From Pseudomonas arsenicoxydans (GTDB lineage: Bacteria; Pseudomonadota; Gammaproteobacteria; Pseudomonadales; Pseudomonadaceae): a DNA stretch of 64,000 nucleotides. The first letter of the stretch is position 1. Each line of letters opens with the position of its first letter. The position numbers and the translations under genes are program-made. Below are positions 20,770 to 31,085 of the stretch, piece by piece. The stretch spans positions 4,349,001-4,413,000 of the forward strand of contig NZ_LT629705.1 of assembly GCF_900103875.1 (NCBI RefSeq), written 5' to 3'. Below the pieces are notes generated by a model that saw only the letters and a list, made by a program, of their open reading frames with translations, did no database searches and was not told where the DNA came from.

Positions 20770-21840
20770 TCAGGACTCACCCAAGACGTGGGCGTGGCCA
20801 ATCGTCGAGACCTGAACCGAGCTCCCGGCGGGCGGTGCATACATGCCGGAGCTTCGCACCATCAGGGTCCGGCCAGGCTGTTCGCCAGCGGTTGCTGACT
20901 CCAGCTCCACAGTCAAGGTGCAGGTATTGCCGCTGAAATCCCTGTCGGTCACCACGGCGCGGCACCCGGCAGCTTCGGCAGGGCTGGGCTGGATGCTGAT
21001 CAGTTGCAGTTGCTCAGGGCGTAACATGATTTGCGCTGAGTTGTTGTTCCTGTGGTTGTTGACCGGTATGCGCCCCAGATCGCAATGAGCCCACCCAGCC
21101 TCGATTCTGGCGGGCATGACCACGGCATCGCCGAGGAACAGCGCCGTCTGTTCATCGTCCGGATAACGGTAGAGGTCCAGCGGATGGCCTGACTGAACCA
21201 ATCGACCATCGCGCATGACTGCTAACTGATCGGCGAACGACAACGCTTCGCTCTGGTCATGGGTGACCAGAATGGTAGTCACGCCAGCATCGCTCAGCAG
21301 CCTCGCAACCATTTTGCGCATGGCGCCGCGAAGGCCGGTATCGAGCGCCGAAAACGGCTCGTCGAGCAACATCAGGCGCGGCTGCTGCGCCAGGGCCCGA
21401 GCCAGCGCCACTCGCTGTTGTTGGCCGCCGGACAGTTCATGAGGCCAACGATTGGCCATGTTCGCGTCCAGGGCCACGCTGTCCATCAATTCGGCGATGC
21501 GTTGCTGCTTTGCCTCGCCTTTGGTGGACAGCCCGAAACCGATGTTGGCGGCCACGGTCATGTGCGGAAACAAGGCGCCATCCTGGGGGACGTAACCAAT
21601 CAAACGCTGATGCGCCGGGACTTCGTGGGTCTCATCGACCAATGTCTGACCGTTGAGCGAGAGGCTGCCGGTGTCCGGGAACTCGAAGCCGGCAATCATC
21701 CGCAGCAGCGTGGTTTTGCCCGAGCCGGAGGGGCCGACAATCACCGTTCGGCTGCCGGTCGGCACCGTCAGACTGACGTTTTCCAAGGCTCGCTGGGAGC
21801 CGTAGAACTTGGAGATCGAGTGGAGTTCAAGAGCGTTCAT
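20770..21840 (-). CDS. Ferric iron ABC transporter ATP-binding protein (FbpC-like)
   Basis: This 356-residue ATPase has Walker A GPSGSGKT (36-43), signature LSGGQQQR, Walker B LMLLDEP and a C-terminal regulatory (TOBE-like) domain of about 120 residues, typical of the FbpC/PotA group. It powers the permease encoded immediately upstream. Its ATG overlaps the permease stop by 4 bp. The gene ends 10 bp from the convergent integrase stop. Confidence 0.9.
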   Translation of the reverse strand: MNALELHSISKFYGSQRALENVSLTVPTGSRTVIVGPSGSGKTTLLRMIAGFEFPDTGSLSLNGQTLVDETHEVPAHQRLIGYVPQDGALFPHMTVAANIGFGLSTKGEAKQQRIAELMDSVALDANMANRWPHELSGGQQQRVALARALAQQPRLMLLDEPFSALDTGLRGAMRKMVARLLSDAGVTTILVTHDQSEALSFADQLAVMRDGRLVQSGHPLDLYRYPDDEQTALFLGDAVVMPARIEAGWAHCDLGRIPVNNHRNNNSAQIMLRPEQLQLISIQPSPAEAAGCRAVVTDRDFSGNTCTLTVELESATAGEQPGRTLMVRSSGMYAPPAGSSVQVSTIGHAHVLGES

Positions 21841-23438
21841 CGGCCAGCCGTTCGTTTGGATTGGTGATAGAGGAGTCCGGTCAACGGGAGCGACAGCAGG
21901 ATCATCAGCAGGGCGTAGGGCGCTGCGGCGGCATAGTCGATTTCACTGGTCAGCGCCCAGAAGCCGGTGGCCAGGGTGCGCGTGCCATTAGGTGCGAGCA
22001 ACAGGGTCGCGGTCAGCTCGTTGGTGATCGCCAGAAACACCAGCGCGGCGCCAGCGGCTGCACCGGGAGCAGCCAGGCGCAGGGTGACCAGCCACAAGGC
22101 CTGCGCGGGGGAGCGGCCGAGGCTGCGCGCTATGTTTTCCAGCTCTACCGGTGCCTGCGCGATACCTGCGCGCAAACTGACCAGGGCGCGCGGCAAAAAC
22201 ATCAGCAGGTACGCCAGCAGGACGGTGATGGTGGTCTGGTAGATCGGTCGGGCGAAATGAATGGTCACGGTCACCAGGGCCAGCGCTACGACGATGCCGG
22301 GCAATGAGCTGGTGATGTAGTTGCAGCTTTCCAGCAGGCGTTGCAGACGGCCCGGAGAACGAATCGACAGCCACGCAATCGGGATGGCTGTGCAAGTGGT
22401 GAGCACAGCGCCTGCCGCCCCCAGAAGCAGCGTTTGTTCAAGCGCGGGCATCAGCTCGGCCAGGTTCCAGACTTGTGTGCCACCGGCTATCAACCATTTG
22501 CCCAACGTAATCAATGGAACACCGAGCGCCAGCACGCAGGTGCTGATTTGCAGGGTCAGCGCGAGTGCAGTCGATCCGGCGCCCAGGCGCACAACCCGTT
22601 GCTCACGTGCGCTGCCGGAACCGACCCGGGCGTAACGCGCCGAGCCGCGAGCAGCCGATTCGGCGGTCAGCATTGCCAGGCAGCACAGGGCGAGCACGCT
22701 GGCCAGCATGTGCGCGGCGGGACCGTTGAAGGTCGATTTGAACTGATCGAAGATCGCCGTGGTGAAGGTGTCAAAGCGGATCATCGCGTACAGGCCGTAT
22801 TCGGCAAGCAGGTGCAGGCCCACCAGCAAGGCGCCGCCGCAGATGGCCAGACGCAGTTGCGGCAGTACCACGCGGATAAAGATCGCCCAAGGCTTGAGCC
22901 CCATCGACTCGGCCACGTCTTCGATGGCCGGGTCGAGCCGCCGCAACGTGGCGGCAACAGGCAAGTAAAGAAACGGGAAATAAGCGATCACCGAGACCAG
23001 CACCCCGGCAAACAGCCCGTGTATTGGCGGCACCAGGCTGACCCATGCATAACTGTGCACGAAGGCCGGCACCGCCAATGGCGCGGTTGCCAGCAACGAC
23101 CATGCACGTCGCCCCGGCAGGTTGGTGCGTTCCGTCAGCCAGGCCAGGGCCAGGCCAAGCGCAATGCACAGGGGAATCGTGATCACCACCAGCAACACGG
23201 TGTTGATCAGCAATTCGCCGACTCGCGGTCGAAACACCAGCGGCACGAGCGCTGCCCAACCGGTCTCGATCGATACTCCGATGACAAAGGCAATCGGCAT
23301 CAGTGCCAGCAGCGAAACCAGCACCGATAAACCGATGACCCACACGCCACCGCGACCCGCGAAGAGACCGCGGGAGCGTCGCCGCAGGTTTTCGGGAATC
23401 GCCGCAGGTACATTCGCGGGCAGTGTTTCAGGTATCAA
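21837..23438 (-). CDS. Ferric iron ABC transporter permease (FbpB-like)
   Basis: This 533-residue protein is a tandem duplication of two six-helix permease units, each with an EAA-type loop ([39 protein letters not shown]), the standard form for FbpB/SfuB. The start is a TTG at 23438 placed directly after the stop of the binding-protein gene. It works with the flanking ATPase and binding protein. Confidence 0.9.
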   Translation of the reverse strand: MIPETLPANVPAAIPENLRRRSRGLFAGRGGVWVIGLSVLVSLLALMPIAFVIGVSIETGWAALVPLVFRPRVGELLINTVLLVVITIPLCIALGLALAWLTERTNLPGRRAWSLLATAPLAVPAFVHSYAWVSLVPPIHGLFAGVLVSVIAYFPFLYLPVAATLRRLDPAIEDVAESMGLKPWAIFIRVVLPQLRLAICGGALLVGLHLLAEYGLYAMIRFDTFTTAIFDQFKSTFNGPAAHMLASVLALCCLAMLTAESAARGSARYARVGSGSAREQRVVRLGAGSTALALTLQISTCVLALGVPLITLGKWLIAGGTQVWNLAELMPALEQTLLLGAAGAVLTTCTAIPIAWLSIRSPGRLQRLLESCNYITSSLPGIVVALALVTVTIHFARPIYQTTITVLLAYLLMFLPRALVSLRAGIAQAPVELENIARSLGRSPAQALWLVTLRLAAPGAAAGAALVFLAITNELTATLLLAPNGTRTLATGFWALTSEIDYAAAAPYALLMILLSLPLTGLLYHQSKRTAGR

Positions 23439-24452
23439 TTAGAGCAGCCCCGCTTGAGTCATCAGCTCCACGGCTTTTTTGCTGTCGAGTTTTGAAGCAT
23501 CGACCGCTGGCGCATCGAGCTGTTGCAATGGCACCAGTTTTGGATTGGATTGAGCGTTTTTACCCACGGCGTATTCAAACGAGTTGCCGGTTTTCAGGAT
23601 GTTCTGGCCGTCTTTGCCCGTCACCCATTTCAGGAACGCCTGAGCCTGTTCCTTGTGCTTGCTGGATGCCAGGACGCCGCCACCCGAAACACTGACGAAG
23701 GCGCCAGGATCCTTGTGTTTGAAGTAGTGCAGGGCGGTGTTCTTGCTGTTTTCGCCCGTTTTGGCCTGATCGCCGAAGCTGTAGTAGTGATAGATCACGC
23801 CGCTGTCGACTTGCCCGGCATTGACCGCCTTGAGCACGGCACTGTTGCCGCGGTAGGCGGTGAAATTGGTTTTCATGGCTTTGAGCCACTCAAGCGTAGC
23901 CGCTTCACCCTTGAGTTCCAGCACTGCCGCGACGATGGCCTGGAAGTCGGCACCGGCAGGCGATGCCCCCCAACGGCCTTTCCAGTTCGGGCCGGCAAGG
24001 TCCATCAGCGATTTTGGCAACTCCGCTTCGGGCAGTTTGCTCGGGTTATAGACAAACACCGTGGAGCGCGCGGCGATACCGACCCATTTGCCGTGGGCCG
24101 GACGATAAGCTTCTCCGACCTGCTCGAGGGTGGCCGGTGCAACCGGTGCAAAAAGCCCCGCGTTGTCGACCAGCACCATCGCCGGGGAGTTTTCGGTCAG
24201 GAACACATCGGCGGGGGACGCGGCGCCTTCCTGCACGATCTGATTACCCATTTCAGTGTCGTCACCATTACGCACGGTGACCTTGATCCCGGTTTCCTTG
24301 GTAAAGCCGTCAATCCAGGCTTTGGTCAGGCTCTCGTGCTGAGCGTTATAGACCACGATGCCGTCGGTATCGGCGGCATACACGTGGGCGGCGCTGATCA
24401 GCGCGGTGGCCAATAATGCTTTTTTCAGAAACGCGGGGACACGGGCGGTCAT
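23439..24452 (-). CDS. Ferric iron ABC transporter periplasmic binding protein (FbpA-like)
   Basis: This 337-residue protein has a signal peptide ending at VYAAD and the family-1 iron-binding N-terminus GIVVYNAQHESLTKAWIDGF, with the YHYYSFGDQ region carrying the paired tyrosines used for Fe3+ binding. The ATG at 24452 follows AGGAGC. It is the first gene of the three-gene importer operon. A Fur-like box lies about 50 bp upstream, so iron repression is expected. Confidence 0.92.
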   Translation of the reverse strand: MTARVPAFLKKALLATALISAAHVYAADTDGIVVYNAQHESLTKAWIDGFTKETGIKVTVRNGDDTEMGNQIVQEGAASPADVFLTENSPAMVLVDNAGLFAPVAPATLEQVGEAYRPAHGKWVGIAARSTVFVYNPSKLPEAELPKSLMDLAGPNWKGRWGASPAGADFQAIVAAVLELKGEAATLEWLKAMKTNFTAYRGNSAVLKAVNAGQVDSGVIYHYYSFGDQAKTGENSKNTALHYFKHKDPGAFVSVSGGGVLASSKHKEQAQAFLKWVTGKDGQNILKTGNSFEYAVGKNAQSNPKLVPLQQLDAPAVDASKLDSKKAVELMTQAGLL

Positions 24453-24501
24453 TCGGTAGCAGCTCCTGGTATTGGTCGTCCTGCAAACGACTCGCGTGTG
24501 T

Positions 24502-24520
24502 ATCAATGCGAATCATTTGC
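24502..24520 (-). promoter_or_regulatory. Candidate Fur box upstream of fbpA-like gene
   Basis: On the minus strand the 19-mer GCAAATGATTCGCATTGAT matches the classical Fur consensus at about 11 of 19 positions, including the central ATGATTCGCATT-type core common in Pseudomonas. It lies about 50 bp before the start of the ferric-binding protein gene, a sensible repressor site. Confidence 0.7.
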
Positions 24521-24640
24521 AATTTTTTGGATGGCTGCGAATGTAGAGGGCGAAATGAGAAAAAAACGTTAAAAAAACCGTTAATACATGTCATTTCCAT
24601 TCAGATTAGCAGCGCTGCTGACCATTGTCCGGTGGATTAG

Positions 24641-26167
24641 CTACTGAATGCCAGGGATATAGGCAACGCTCTGGTCCTCACGTCCATGAAACATACGTTC
24701 GCCATTGGTGGGTGTAGTGGTGATGATCTGATGATCTGCACTCAGGTAGTTCAACGGTAACGCATCGCCATTGCGGAACTGCGCGATGACAATGGTGCGC
24801 TGCGGATCAAAGTGTTGGCCGCTGGTGCGGTCCAGCCAGGCCATCAGCGCCTCGGTATTACCGTTGCGGGGAAAGTCCTGGTTTTCCTGCACGTAATAGA
24901 AGGGCGCTCCGCCGGTTTGCAGGTACATCGGCACTTTGTTGTCCACCTCGACCATCACCATCTTCCATTTATCCAAAGGCGCACGTTTGCTGGCCTCAAG
25001 CTTGACCGTTTCTGCGAATGCAATCACGCCACCGCCACCGTTGGTCCACGGATAGAGGACGCCGAGCACCAACACCAATAACGCAGTGGCCACGCCGAAG
25101 CCTATTTTCAACCCGCGACTGACCCTGCCGGTCTCATTGCGCTCAGCCATTCGCCGAGTGATCCACCAGGCACCCAGCAACTGGGCGAAGGGCACCAAGG
25201 GCAGTACGTAATAACTGCGTCGACTGCCACTGGCGGTGAAAAACAGCATCAACAGACCCAGGCCCCACACCAGCCGGCGGGTGTTGGGTTCCACGCTGCG
25301 CCAGTTGCGCAGCGCCAACCACAACCCCAGCAGCCAGCAAGGCGCCCATGGCAAGGTGTAGACAGGGAGGTAAATGAGGTAGGTGTAAATCGGTCCGATG
25401 TTGTCGAACGGCTGGAAAAACCGCACGACGTTTTCGCGCAACACCAGGCCCAGGCCGCTTTCGCCATAAGTCGGTGCGCCATAGATATGCGACAACACGA
25501 ACGGTGTCATGTAGAACGCCCCGGCGATGACCAGGGCAGCGCACATCCGCAGATTGAGGTGGCGCTTCCAGCGACCGTCCTGCACGACATGCGGCAGCAA
25601 CACCAGGCCCGGCAGAATGAACCCGATCAAGCCTTTGAACAGTGAGGTCAGGGACAGCAGCAGGAAAAAGCCCAGGTAGCGACCAAACCGTGTGTCATCC
25701 GGCCCGCGCCAATACCACCAGACTGCCGCCAGTACACCGCACACGGTGAGGATGTCAGCCGTGGCGACGCGTGCCCAGAAGATGAAATAGAAGGTGGTCG
25801 CCAGCATCCAGCCGGCAATCAGGCCGGTACCTTTGCGAAAGAGTTGCTCGCCGATCAAGTACACGAACCAGACGCTGAGCCACGCGGCAATGACCGAGGA
25901 CAGGCGCAATGACCAGTGGTTCAAGCCACCGATCAGCCACGCGGTCGCCGTGATCAGCCAGTAGGAGGGCAGTGGTTTGTCGTAATACGGACCGCCCTTG
26001 AGATACGGATCGTAATAGTCACCGCTCTGCAGCATCTGCAACGCGATGTTCGCCCACCGGGTTTCCGCCCCCCACAACTCCCGACTGCCCAGCCCCAGTA
26101 GCAACATCAGCGCGCACGCGCCCAACAGGAGCGCTAATGCGCCCCTGTCACTTCTCCAAAACTTCAT
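24641..26167 (-). CDS. ArnT-like polytopic glycosyltransferase (GT39/GT83)
   Basis: This 508-residue membrane protein has about eleven helices. Its first periplasmic loop LWGAETRWANIALQML parallels [14 protein letters not shown] of ArnT, and YYDKPLPSYW parallels the FEKP region. It is likely a lipid-linked sugar transferase acting in the periplasm, with an unidentified sugar. It follows the second arnT by 43 bp on the same strand, so the two are probably co-transcribed. A perfect 12-bp palindrome (AGCAGCGCTGCT) lies just past its stop but has no immediate T-run. Confidence 0.83.
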   Translation of the reverse strand: MKFWRSDRGALALLLGACALMLLLGLGSRELWGAETRWANIALQMLQSGDYYDPYLKGGPYYDKPLPSYWLITATAWLIGGLNHWSLRLSSVIAAWLSVWFVYLIGEQLFRKGTGLIAGWMLATTFYFIFWARVATADILTVCGVLAAVWWYWRGPDDTRFGRYLGFFLLLSLTSLFKGLIGFILPGLVLLPHVVQDGRWKRHLNLRMCAALVIAGAFYMTPFVLSHIYGAPTYGESGLGLVLRENVVRFFQPFDNIGPIYTYLIYLPVYTLPWAPCWLLGLWLALRNWRSVEPNTRRLVWGLGLLMLFFTASGSRRSYYVLPLVPFAQLLGAWWITRRMAERNETGRVSRGLKIGFGVATALLVLVLGVLYPWTNGGGGVIAFAETVKLEASKRAPLDKWKMVMVEVDNKVPMYLQTGGAPFYYVQENQDFPRNGNTEALMAWLDRTSGQHFDPQRTIVIAQFRNGDALPLNYLSADHQIITTTPTNGERMFHGREDQSVAYIPGIQ

Positions 26168-26210
26168 GCCGGGTTTCCTGTAGGTGCAGCGCTGATGGGG
26201 CGTTAGCTCG

Positions 26211-27911
26211 TCAAGGTTGGCTTTGCGGGAAGATCAGAATCTCCAGGTTGCCGCGTTGATAGCGTTTGCCATCGATTGGCAACAGTTCAACCTCCTGCAC
26301 TTCCTGGACGCTGTTGACCCGCATCACCACACCGACAGCACCTTTCTTGCGCGCTTCGGTCATCCATTGCCCCACATTGTCCATCGTCACCTTGCGCGAT
26401 GCCATGGCGGGGTCCTCGAGACCGTATTTCAGCTCGCCGATGGTGTTGAACAGGTCGACCTGCGGCCGCTTCAGCCGCCAGGACAAGGCCGATGCCGCGC
26501 CCAGGTCATTACTGAGCAAGGAGGATGTCTGGCTTAACGCTTCCAGGTGCTCGGCAATAAACTGGTCAGGCATCTTGCTATTGACGATCTGGGACGGCAT
26601 CGCCGCCGGTAACAATGCCACCAGCAACCAGATTCCAAGGGCCGGCATGGCCCAGAACAACAGGGGACGCAGAACTTGCAAGGCGTTGGCAATGATCCAG
26701 CCGATCAAGGCGAAGAACATCAGGGACAGACTGAACATCTCGGTGTTTGCGTAGATCTCTTTGGTGGTCTGCAGATACAGCAGCGCGATCAGGGCAGCGG
26801 TGGCGATAACGACATTGACCACGCCGTTGATGCGAATCGGCTTGCCGCGCTCCTGGCTCAGCATGTCGATGATTGCGTGTCCCATCATCAAGGCCAGAGG
26901 CAAGAGGCACGGCATGATGTAAGTCGGTAGCTTGCCGCTGCTCAAACTGAAGAAGGCCAGGGGCAGGAGCATCCAGAGCAGCAGGAAGCCCATGACCGGT
27001 TGGCGCTTGTGTTTCCAGGCACTGATGAGTGTATTGGGCAACAGCACCGCCCACGGCAGGCTCGATGCAAGCAGCAGCGGAAGGTAAAACCACCATGGTC
27101 GAGCGTGCTGTGCATCGTCGGCGGAGAAGCGGCGGATGTGTTCGTTCCAGAAGAAAAACCGCCAGAAATCGGGTTCCTGATGGTGAATGGCGAGCACCCA
27201 CGGCAGACTTACCAGCGCCGCCACGACGATCGCCAGTGGACCGTAACGCAACAGTTCACCCAGTCGGCGCTGCCAGATCATGTAGGGCAGGGCGATCAAT
27301 ACCGGCAACAGCCAGGCAAGAAAGCCCTTGGTCATGAAGCCCATGCCACAGGCAACGCCCAACAAGGCCCAGGCCCCCATTTTGCCGCGAGAAGACTGGC
27401 TATCGAGGGCAAACCACAAGGCGACAAGGCTCAAGTTGACCCAGAGCGTGAATTGCGGATCGAGGTTGGCGTACCCGGCTTGTCCCGCAATCAGGCCGAA
27501 ACTCATGTAGAGCATTGCGCAGGCGAAACTTTTGCGCGGATCGTTCCAGAATCGCTGGGCAATCCGATACGTCAGCCAGATACTCAGCCCGGTACTCAGT
27601 GCTGAGGCAATGCGCACGCCGAACAGGTTGTCGCCAAACACGGCCTGTCCGATGGCGATCATCCAGTAACCGGCAATGGGTTTTTCGAAGTAACGAATGC
27701 CCATGAAATGCGGAGAAATCCAGTTGCCGCTGAGGAGCATTTCCTGGCTGATCTGGGCGTAGCGGGTTTCGTCGGGGATCCACAGGCCGTGGGTCACCAT
27801 CGGTAACAGGTAGAACACTACGAATGCCAACACCAAGCCGGGCAGTAGCCAGCGGTCGACCGGAGTGGACGCACGGGAAATGGTGTTGGGCAGGGCATTA
27901 CGAGACGTCAT
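26211..27911 (-). CDS. Lipid A aminoarabinosyltransferase ArnT (copy 2)
   Basis: This 566-residue protein is very similar throughout to the ArnT of the arn operon, with the same [16 protein letters not shown] catalytic loop (D47/E48) and [13 protein letters not shown], plus about 15 extra N-terminal residues. It would transfer aminoarabinose or a related sugar to lipid A or core. It lies between an Ais-like phosphatase gene (87 bp upstream) and an ArnT-like transferase (43 bp downstream). The duplication may give a differently regulated copy or a different acceptor site. Confidence 0.93.
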   Translation of the reverse strand: MTSRNALPNTISRASTPVDRWLLPGLVLAFVVFYLLPMVTHGLWIPDETRYAQISQEMLLSGNWISPHFMGIRYFEKPIAGYWMIAIGQAVFGDNLFGVRIASALSTGLSIWLTYRIAQRFWNDPRKSFACAMLYMSFGLIAGQAGYANLDPQFTLWVNLSLVALWFALDSQSSRGKMGAWALLGVACGMGFMTKGFLAWLLPVLIALPYMIWQRRLGELLRYGPLAIVVAALVSLPWVLAIHHQEPDFWRFFFWNEHIRRFSADDAQHARPWWFYLPLLLASSLPWAVLLPNTLISAWKHKRQPVMGFLLLWMLLPLAFFSLSSGKLPTYIMPCLLPLALMMGHAIIDMLSQERGKPIRINGVVNVVIATAALIALLYLQTTKEIYANTEMFSLSLMFFALIGWIIANALQVLRPLLFWAMPALGIWLLVALLPAAMPSQIVNSKMPDQFIAEHLEALSQTSSLLSNDLGAASALSWRLKRPQVDLFNTIGELKYGLEDPAMASRKVTMDNVGQWMTEARKKGAVGVVMRVNSVQEVQEVELLPIDGKRYQRGNLEILIFPQSQP

Positions 27912-27998
27912 TTTTCGTCCTTGGCGTTTTACGCGAGAGCGTAATCTGAATATCGAAAATAACTAAAATCGCGAGGCTGCTGTAGTCGTTACAGTTCT

Positions 27999-28634
27999 CT
28001 ACTGGACGCTGCTGTCTTGCAGCAGAGCATTCCAGTCATTGGCCTTCACGATCCCAAGTATTTTAAGTTGTCCGTTCACGTCAATGTGGACGAACAAAGA
28101 ACTGCCATATTCGCTTGTTGCCGCATGAGGGTAGCCGGTTTGTGCTTCAAAATCGCTGATGCAGCCACTATGGGTGACCAGCACCAGATTCTGGTGAGCA
28201 CGTTTGTGGGCCACGACATCGTTACGCAGGGTTTTGCCACAAGTGGCCAGCCAGTCCTGAGCCATCGCATCTTTGCCGAACATCGCGTGTGAAGTTTGCG
28301 CCGTGCGAGTGACCGGGCTGCTCAACACATCAGCCTGCGCCATGCCCAGCCGATTGAAACCTTGGCCCACGGCGATGGCGGCGTCGTTACCCACTTGGGT
28401 AATGCCGTCCGCCGGGCCAAAGCACGGGTTGCTGGAGCGGTCGCAACGCTCGGTATGACGAACCAGTACAACCACTTCGCCGGCTTGCCAGTGCCGCAAC
28501 AATTGAGTTGCGTCTTCGGAGTTGGCAGGGCCCAGATTAGCTGGCGATCTTGACCACAAGGCGAAGCCTGAAACCAATGCAACCACTACGAGGGCTGCGC
28601 TGAGTGACGCCAGTTTTATTAACCGAGAAGTCAT
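27999..28634 (-). CDS. Histidine phosphatase family protein, Ais-like
   Basis: This 211-residue protein has an N-terminal signal or anchor helix, the catalytic RHTE (59-62) of the phosphoglycerate-mutase-type histidine phosphatases, SPVTRTAQT and the second histidine in LVTHSGC. Ais of enteric bacteria, a phosphatase implicated in LPS core heptose-phosphate removal, is encoded next to arn. A periplasmic phosphatase next to a second arnT fits an LPS-modification role. The name is by similarity of fold and context only. Confidence 0.82.
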   Translation of the reverse strand: MTSRLIKLASLSAALVVVALVSGFALWSRSPANLGPANSEDATQLLRHWQAGEVVVLVRHTERCDRSSNPCFGPADGITQVGNDAAIAVGQGFNRLGMAQADVLSSPVTRTAQTSHAMFGKDAMAQDWLATCGKTLRNDVVAHKRAHQNLVLVTHSGCISDFEAQTGYPHAATSEYGSSLFVHIDVNGQLKILGIVKANDWNALLQDSSVQ

Positions 28635-28851
28635 GAGTTGTTCGTTATCTAAGGGTGGGAACGATGCGCCTAAAACTAAATCCGCCCAGGTAGCGGAGGA
28701 GTGAAACGAATGTGAAAAAATTGCAGAGACCTTGCCGGAGCGGCATTAATAAGTTGTTGCAAATTGTTATCTCCTACGTTTTTACGTAAATCGGACGCGC
28801 ACAAACTTGCGCACCGTCGAGTTTGAGGGTGCCTCACTTGCAGCGCTCGGT

Positions 28852-29412
28852 TCAGGGGGAAGCAGGGCAACCCCGCGAGGGGGCTTTGGCCGATTGGCTG
28901 ATGAGCGCGGTCAGGTGTTTCACGTTGTTCTGATGGGCGACCACCAAATCATCGATGCTCGGGCCTGAAGGGGTCTGAAAGGTACTGCGGCACGTCACCA
29001 GTGTGTTGTCGGCATCACCGGGATTGCGCAGACGCCATTTGACGTCGATCAGGGCATATTGGCCAGGTATCGAATCAAAGCGTTGAACATCCACGCGCAA
29101 TGACACTTTGTGCTGCAGATTGCTGTTGATCAGTTGGTCCACCAGCGCGCTGCTCAATTCATCCGCCAGGCTCGCACCCCACCACTCGGTTTCAAGAATG
29201 GCCAGCCCACTGCTGCCCTGACGGATGACGATCTGCGGGCGATCGACTTGCGGCGGCACAGTAATGCTCTCGATCACGACATCCGCAGCGTTGCCCCTGG
29301 CTGTTCCTCCCGGCTGCGCCGGAATCAGGGTGTGAAAATGAATCGGCTCACTGCGGCACGCGGCCAGCAGCAACAGCGCGCAGACCAAGGTGATTTTCAG
29401 CTTCAAAGCCAT
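28852..29412 (-). CDS. pqiC: PqiC family lipoprotein
   Basis: This 186-residue protein starts with a lipoprotein signal (lipobox LLAAC, Cys about 19) and contains the ABC-type transport-auxiliary fold seen in PqiC (VVIESITVPPQVDRPQIVIRQ, LWVDVKWRL-like segment). PqiC sits on the inner face of the outer membrane and contacts the PqiB tunnel. It follows pqiB by 17 bp. Confidence 0.9.
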   Translation of the reverse strand: MALKLKITLVCALLLLAACRSEPIHFHTLIPAQPGGTARGNAADVVIESITVPPQVDRPQIVIRQGSSGLAILETEWWGASLADELSSALVDQLINSNLQHKVSLRVDVQRFDSIPGQYALIDVKWRLRNPGDADNTLVTCRSTFQTPSGPSIDDLVVAHQNNVKHLTALISQSAKAPSRGCPASP

Positions 29413-29429
29413 GGGTATTGCTCCTGGGG

Positions 29430-31085
29430 TCAGTTGCGCGGCGGCGCTTGCAGGTCCATCGGCGCGGCGTTGTTGGGGCGCCCGCGAATCAGCGATTCCG
29501 GGTGCCGCCCCAGGTAATCCGAGAGCTCGCGCAAAGAGCGCGACATGCGTCCCAGTTCGTCCAGGGTTTGGGTCAACTGTTCTCGTTGCGGCGAATCCTC
29601 GGCCAAGGTCGAACTGGCTGATTGCAGGGTCTTGCTGACATCGGCCAGGGTTGTTTGTACCCCGGGCAAAGTCTTGGCATTGAATTGCGCCAGGCCTCTA
29701 CGCAATTCGACGAGGTTGCTGTCCAGATTGCCGGCGATGCGTTCTATCGGCAGTTTGTTAAGCTTGTCGATCATAGCCTCCAGTTTGCCCTGCAGTTCTT
29801 CAAGGCTGCCGGGAACGGTCGGAATGCTGACAGGCCGGGCGCTTGGATCGAATACGACTTTTTCAGCTTTCGGATAGAAATCCAGCGCGATGTACAACTG
29901 GCCGGTCAACAGGTTGCCGCTGCGCGCCTGAGCACGCAGGCCATTCTCGATAAAGGTGCCGATCAGGCGCACTCCACCTGCTTCATCGCTGGGGTCATGA
30001 TTGTAGGCTTTGAGCAATTTTGTGTGCGCCTTACCCAGGCGTTGCGGGTAGATCACGATGCCGACGTTGACCGGGAAGCTCTTTTTCTTCTCGTCGAAAT
30101 CCAGATTGACTGAAACCACTTTGCCGATTTCCATCCCGAGGAATTCCACGGGTGCATCGACCTTCAATCCACGCAGAGCCTGGTCGAAACGCAGGGACAG
30201 GAACTGCCCCTTGCCACTGGGAGGTGCGAGGGCACTCTGCTGGTCCTCAAACAATTCGTAGGCGTATTCTTCAGGCGCGGGTTTGTCGTCGGGGTTGTAA
30301 TCGGGTGCGCGAAACGCGATGCCCCCCACCAAAATCGAGGACAACGACTCGGTCCTTACCGCAAAACCATTGGCACCGACGCTGACATCTACGCCGCTGG
30401 CGTTCCAGAATCGGGTGTTTTCAGTGACATAGGCGTCGTTGGGCGAGTGGATGAACAGGTCGATGTTCACGCCTTTGCCATCGGGGTCCAGGGCGTAGGC
30501 CACCACCTGGCCCACCGGGATTTTGCGGTAGTACACCGGCGAGCCGATATCCAGCGACCCGAGGTCCTGAGTATGCAAGGTAAAGCGTTTGCCCGGCTCG
30601 CCATACGTAATGGCGGGTGGGTTTTCAATGCCCTTGAATTGCTTGGAGCGAGCGTTGGCCTGGCCAATGTCGGCGCCGATGTAGTCACCGGAAAGCAGGG
30701 TATCGATACCCGACACCCCGCCGGCTCCGATGCGTGGACGCACCACCCAGAACTTCGAGTCTGCGCGGGTGAAACTCTCCGCCTGTTTGGCCAGCTTGAT
30801 TGTGGCGTTGACAGACTTCTGATCGTTGCTCAGTTCTACGTCCGAGACATGGCCGATCACGACATTGCGGTATTTGACTTCGGTCTTGTTGGCGGTCAGC
30901 CCGTCACCGGTCTTGAAGGTGACGGTGATGGTCGGGCCTTCCTGCATAATGCTGTGGACCACCAGGGAAATCCCCACCAGTACCGCAACGATGGGCACGA
31001 TCCAGACCAGTGAAACGCTGAAACGACGAGTTTTTACAGGGGCTTGCCCGGGGGCTTGCGGCCCGTCAGTGGCTTGCGACTTCAT
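29430..31085 (-). CDS. pqiB: Intermembrane transport protein PqiB (MCE family)
   Basis: This 551-residue protein has one N-terminal transmembrane helix (VSLVWIVPIVAVLVGISLV) and three successive MCE domains, beginning near residues 48, 165 and 290, then a coiled-coil-rich C-terminal part. PqiB forms a periplasm-spanning hexameric tube for lipid traffic. It overlaps the second pqiA gene by 20 bp. Confidence 0.95.
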   Translation of the reverse strand: MKSQATDGPQAPGQAPVKTRRFSVSLVWIVPIVAVLVGISLVVHSIMQEGPTITVTFKTGDGLTANKTEVKYRNVVIGHVSDVELSNDQKSVNATIKLAKQAESFTRADSKFWVVRPRIGAGGVSGIDTLLSGDYIGADIGQANARSKQFKGIENPPAITYGEPGKRFTLHTQDLGSLDIGSPVYYRKIPVGQVVAYALDPDGKGVNIDLFIHSPNDAYVTENTRFWNASGVDVSVGANGFAVRTESLSSILVGGIAFRAPDYNPDDKPAPEEYAYELFEDQQSALAPPSGKGQFLSLRFDQALRGLKVDAPVEFLGMEIGKVVSVNLDFDEKKKSFPVNVGIVIYPQRLGKAHTKLLKAYNHDPSDEAGGVRLIGTFIENGLRAQARSGNLLTGQLYIALDFYPKAEKVVFDPSARPVSIPTVPGSLEELQGKLEAMIDKLNKLPIERIAGNLDSNLVELRRGLAQFNAKTLPGVQTTLADVSKTLQSASSTLAEDSPQREQLTQTLDELGRMSRSLRELSDYLGRHPESLIRGRPNNAAPMDLQAPPRN

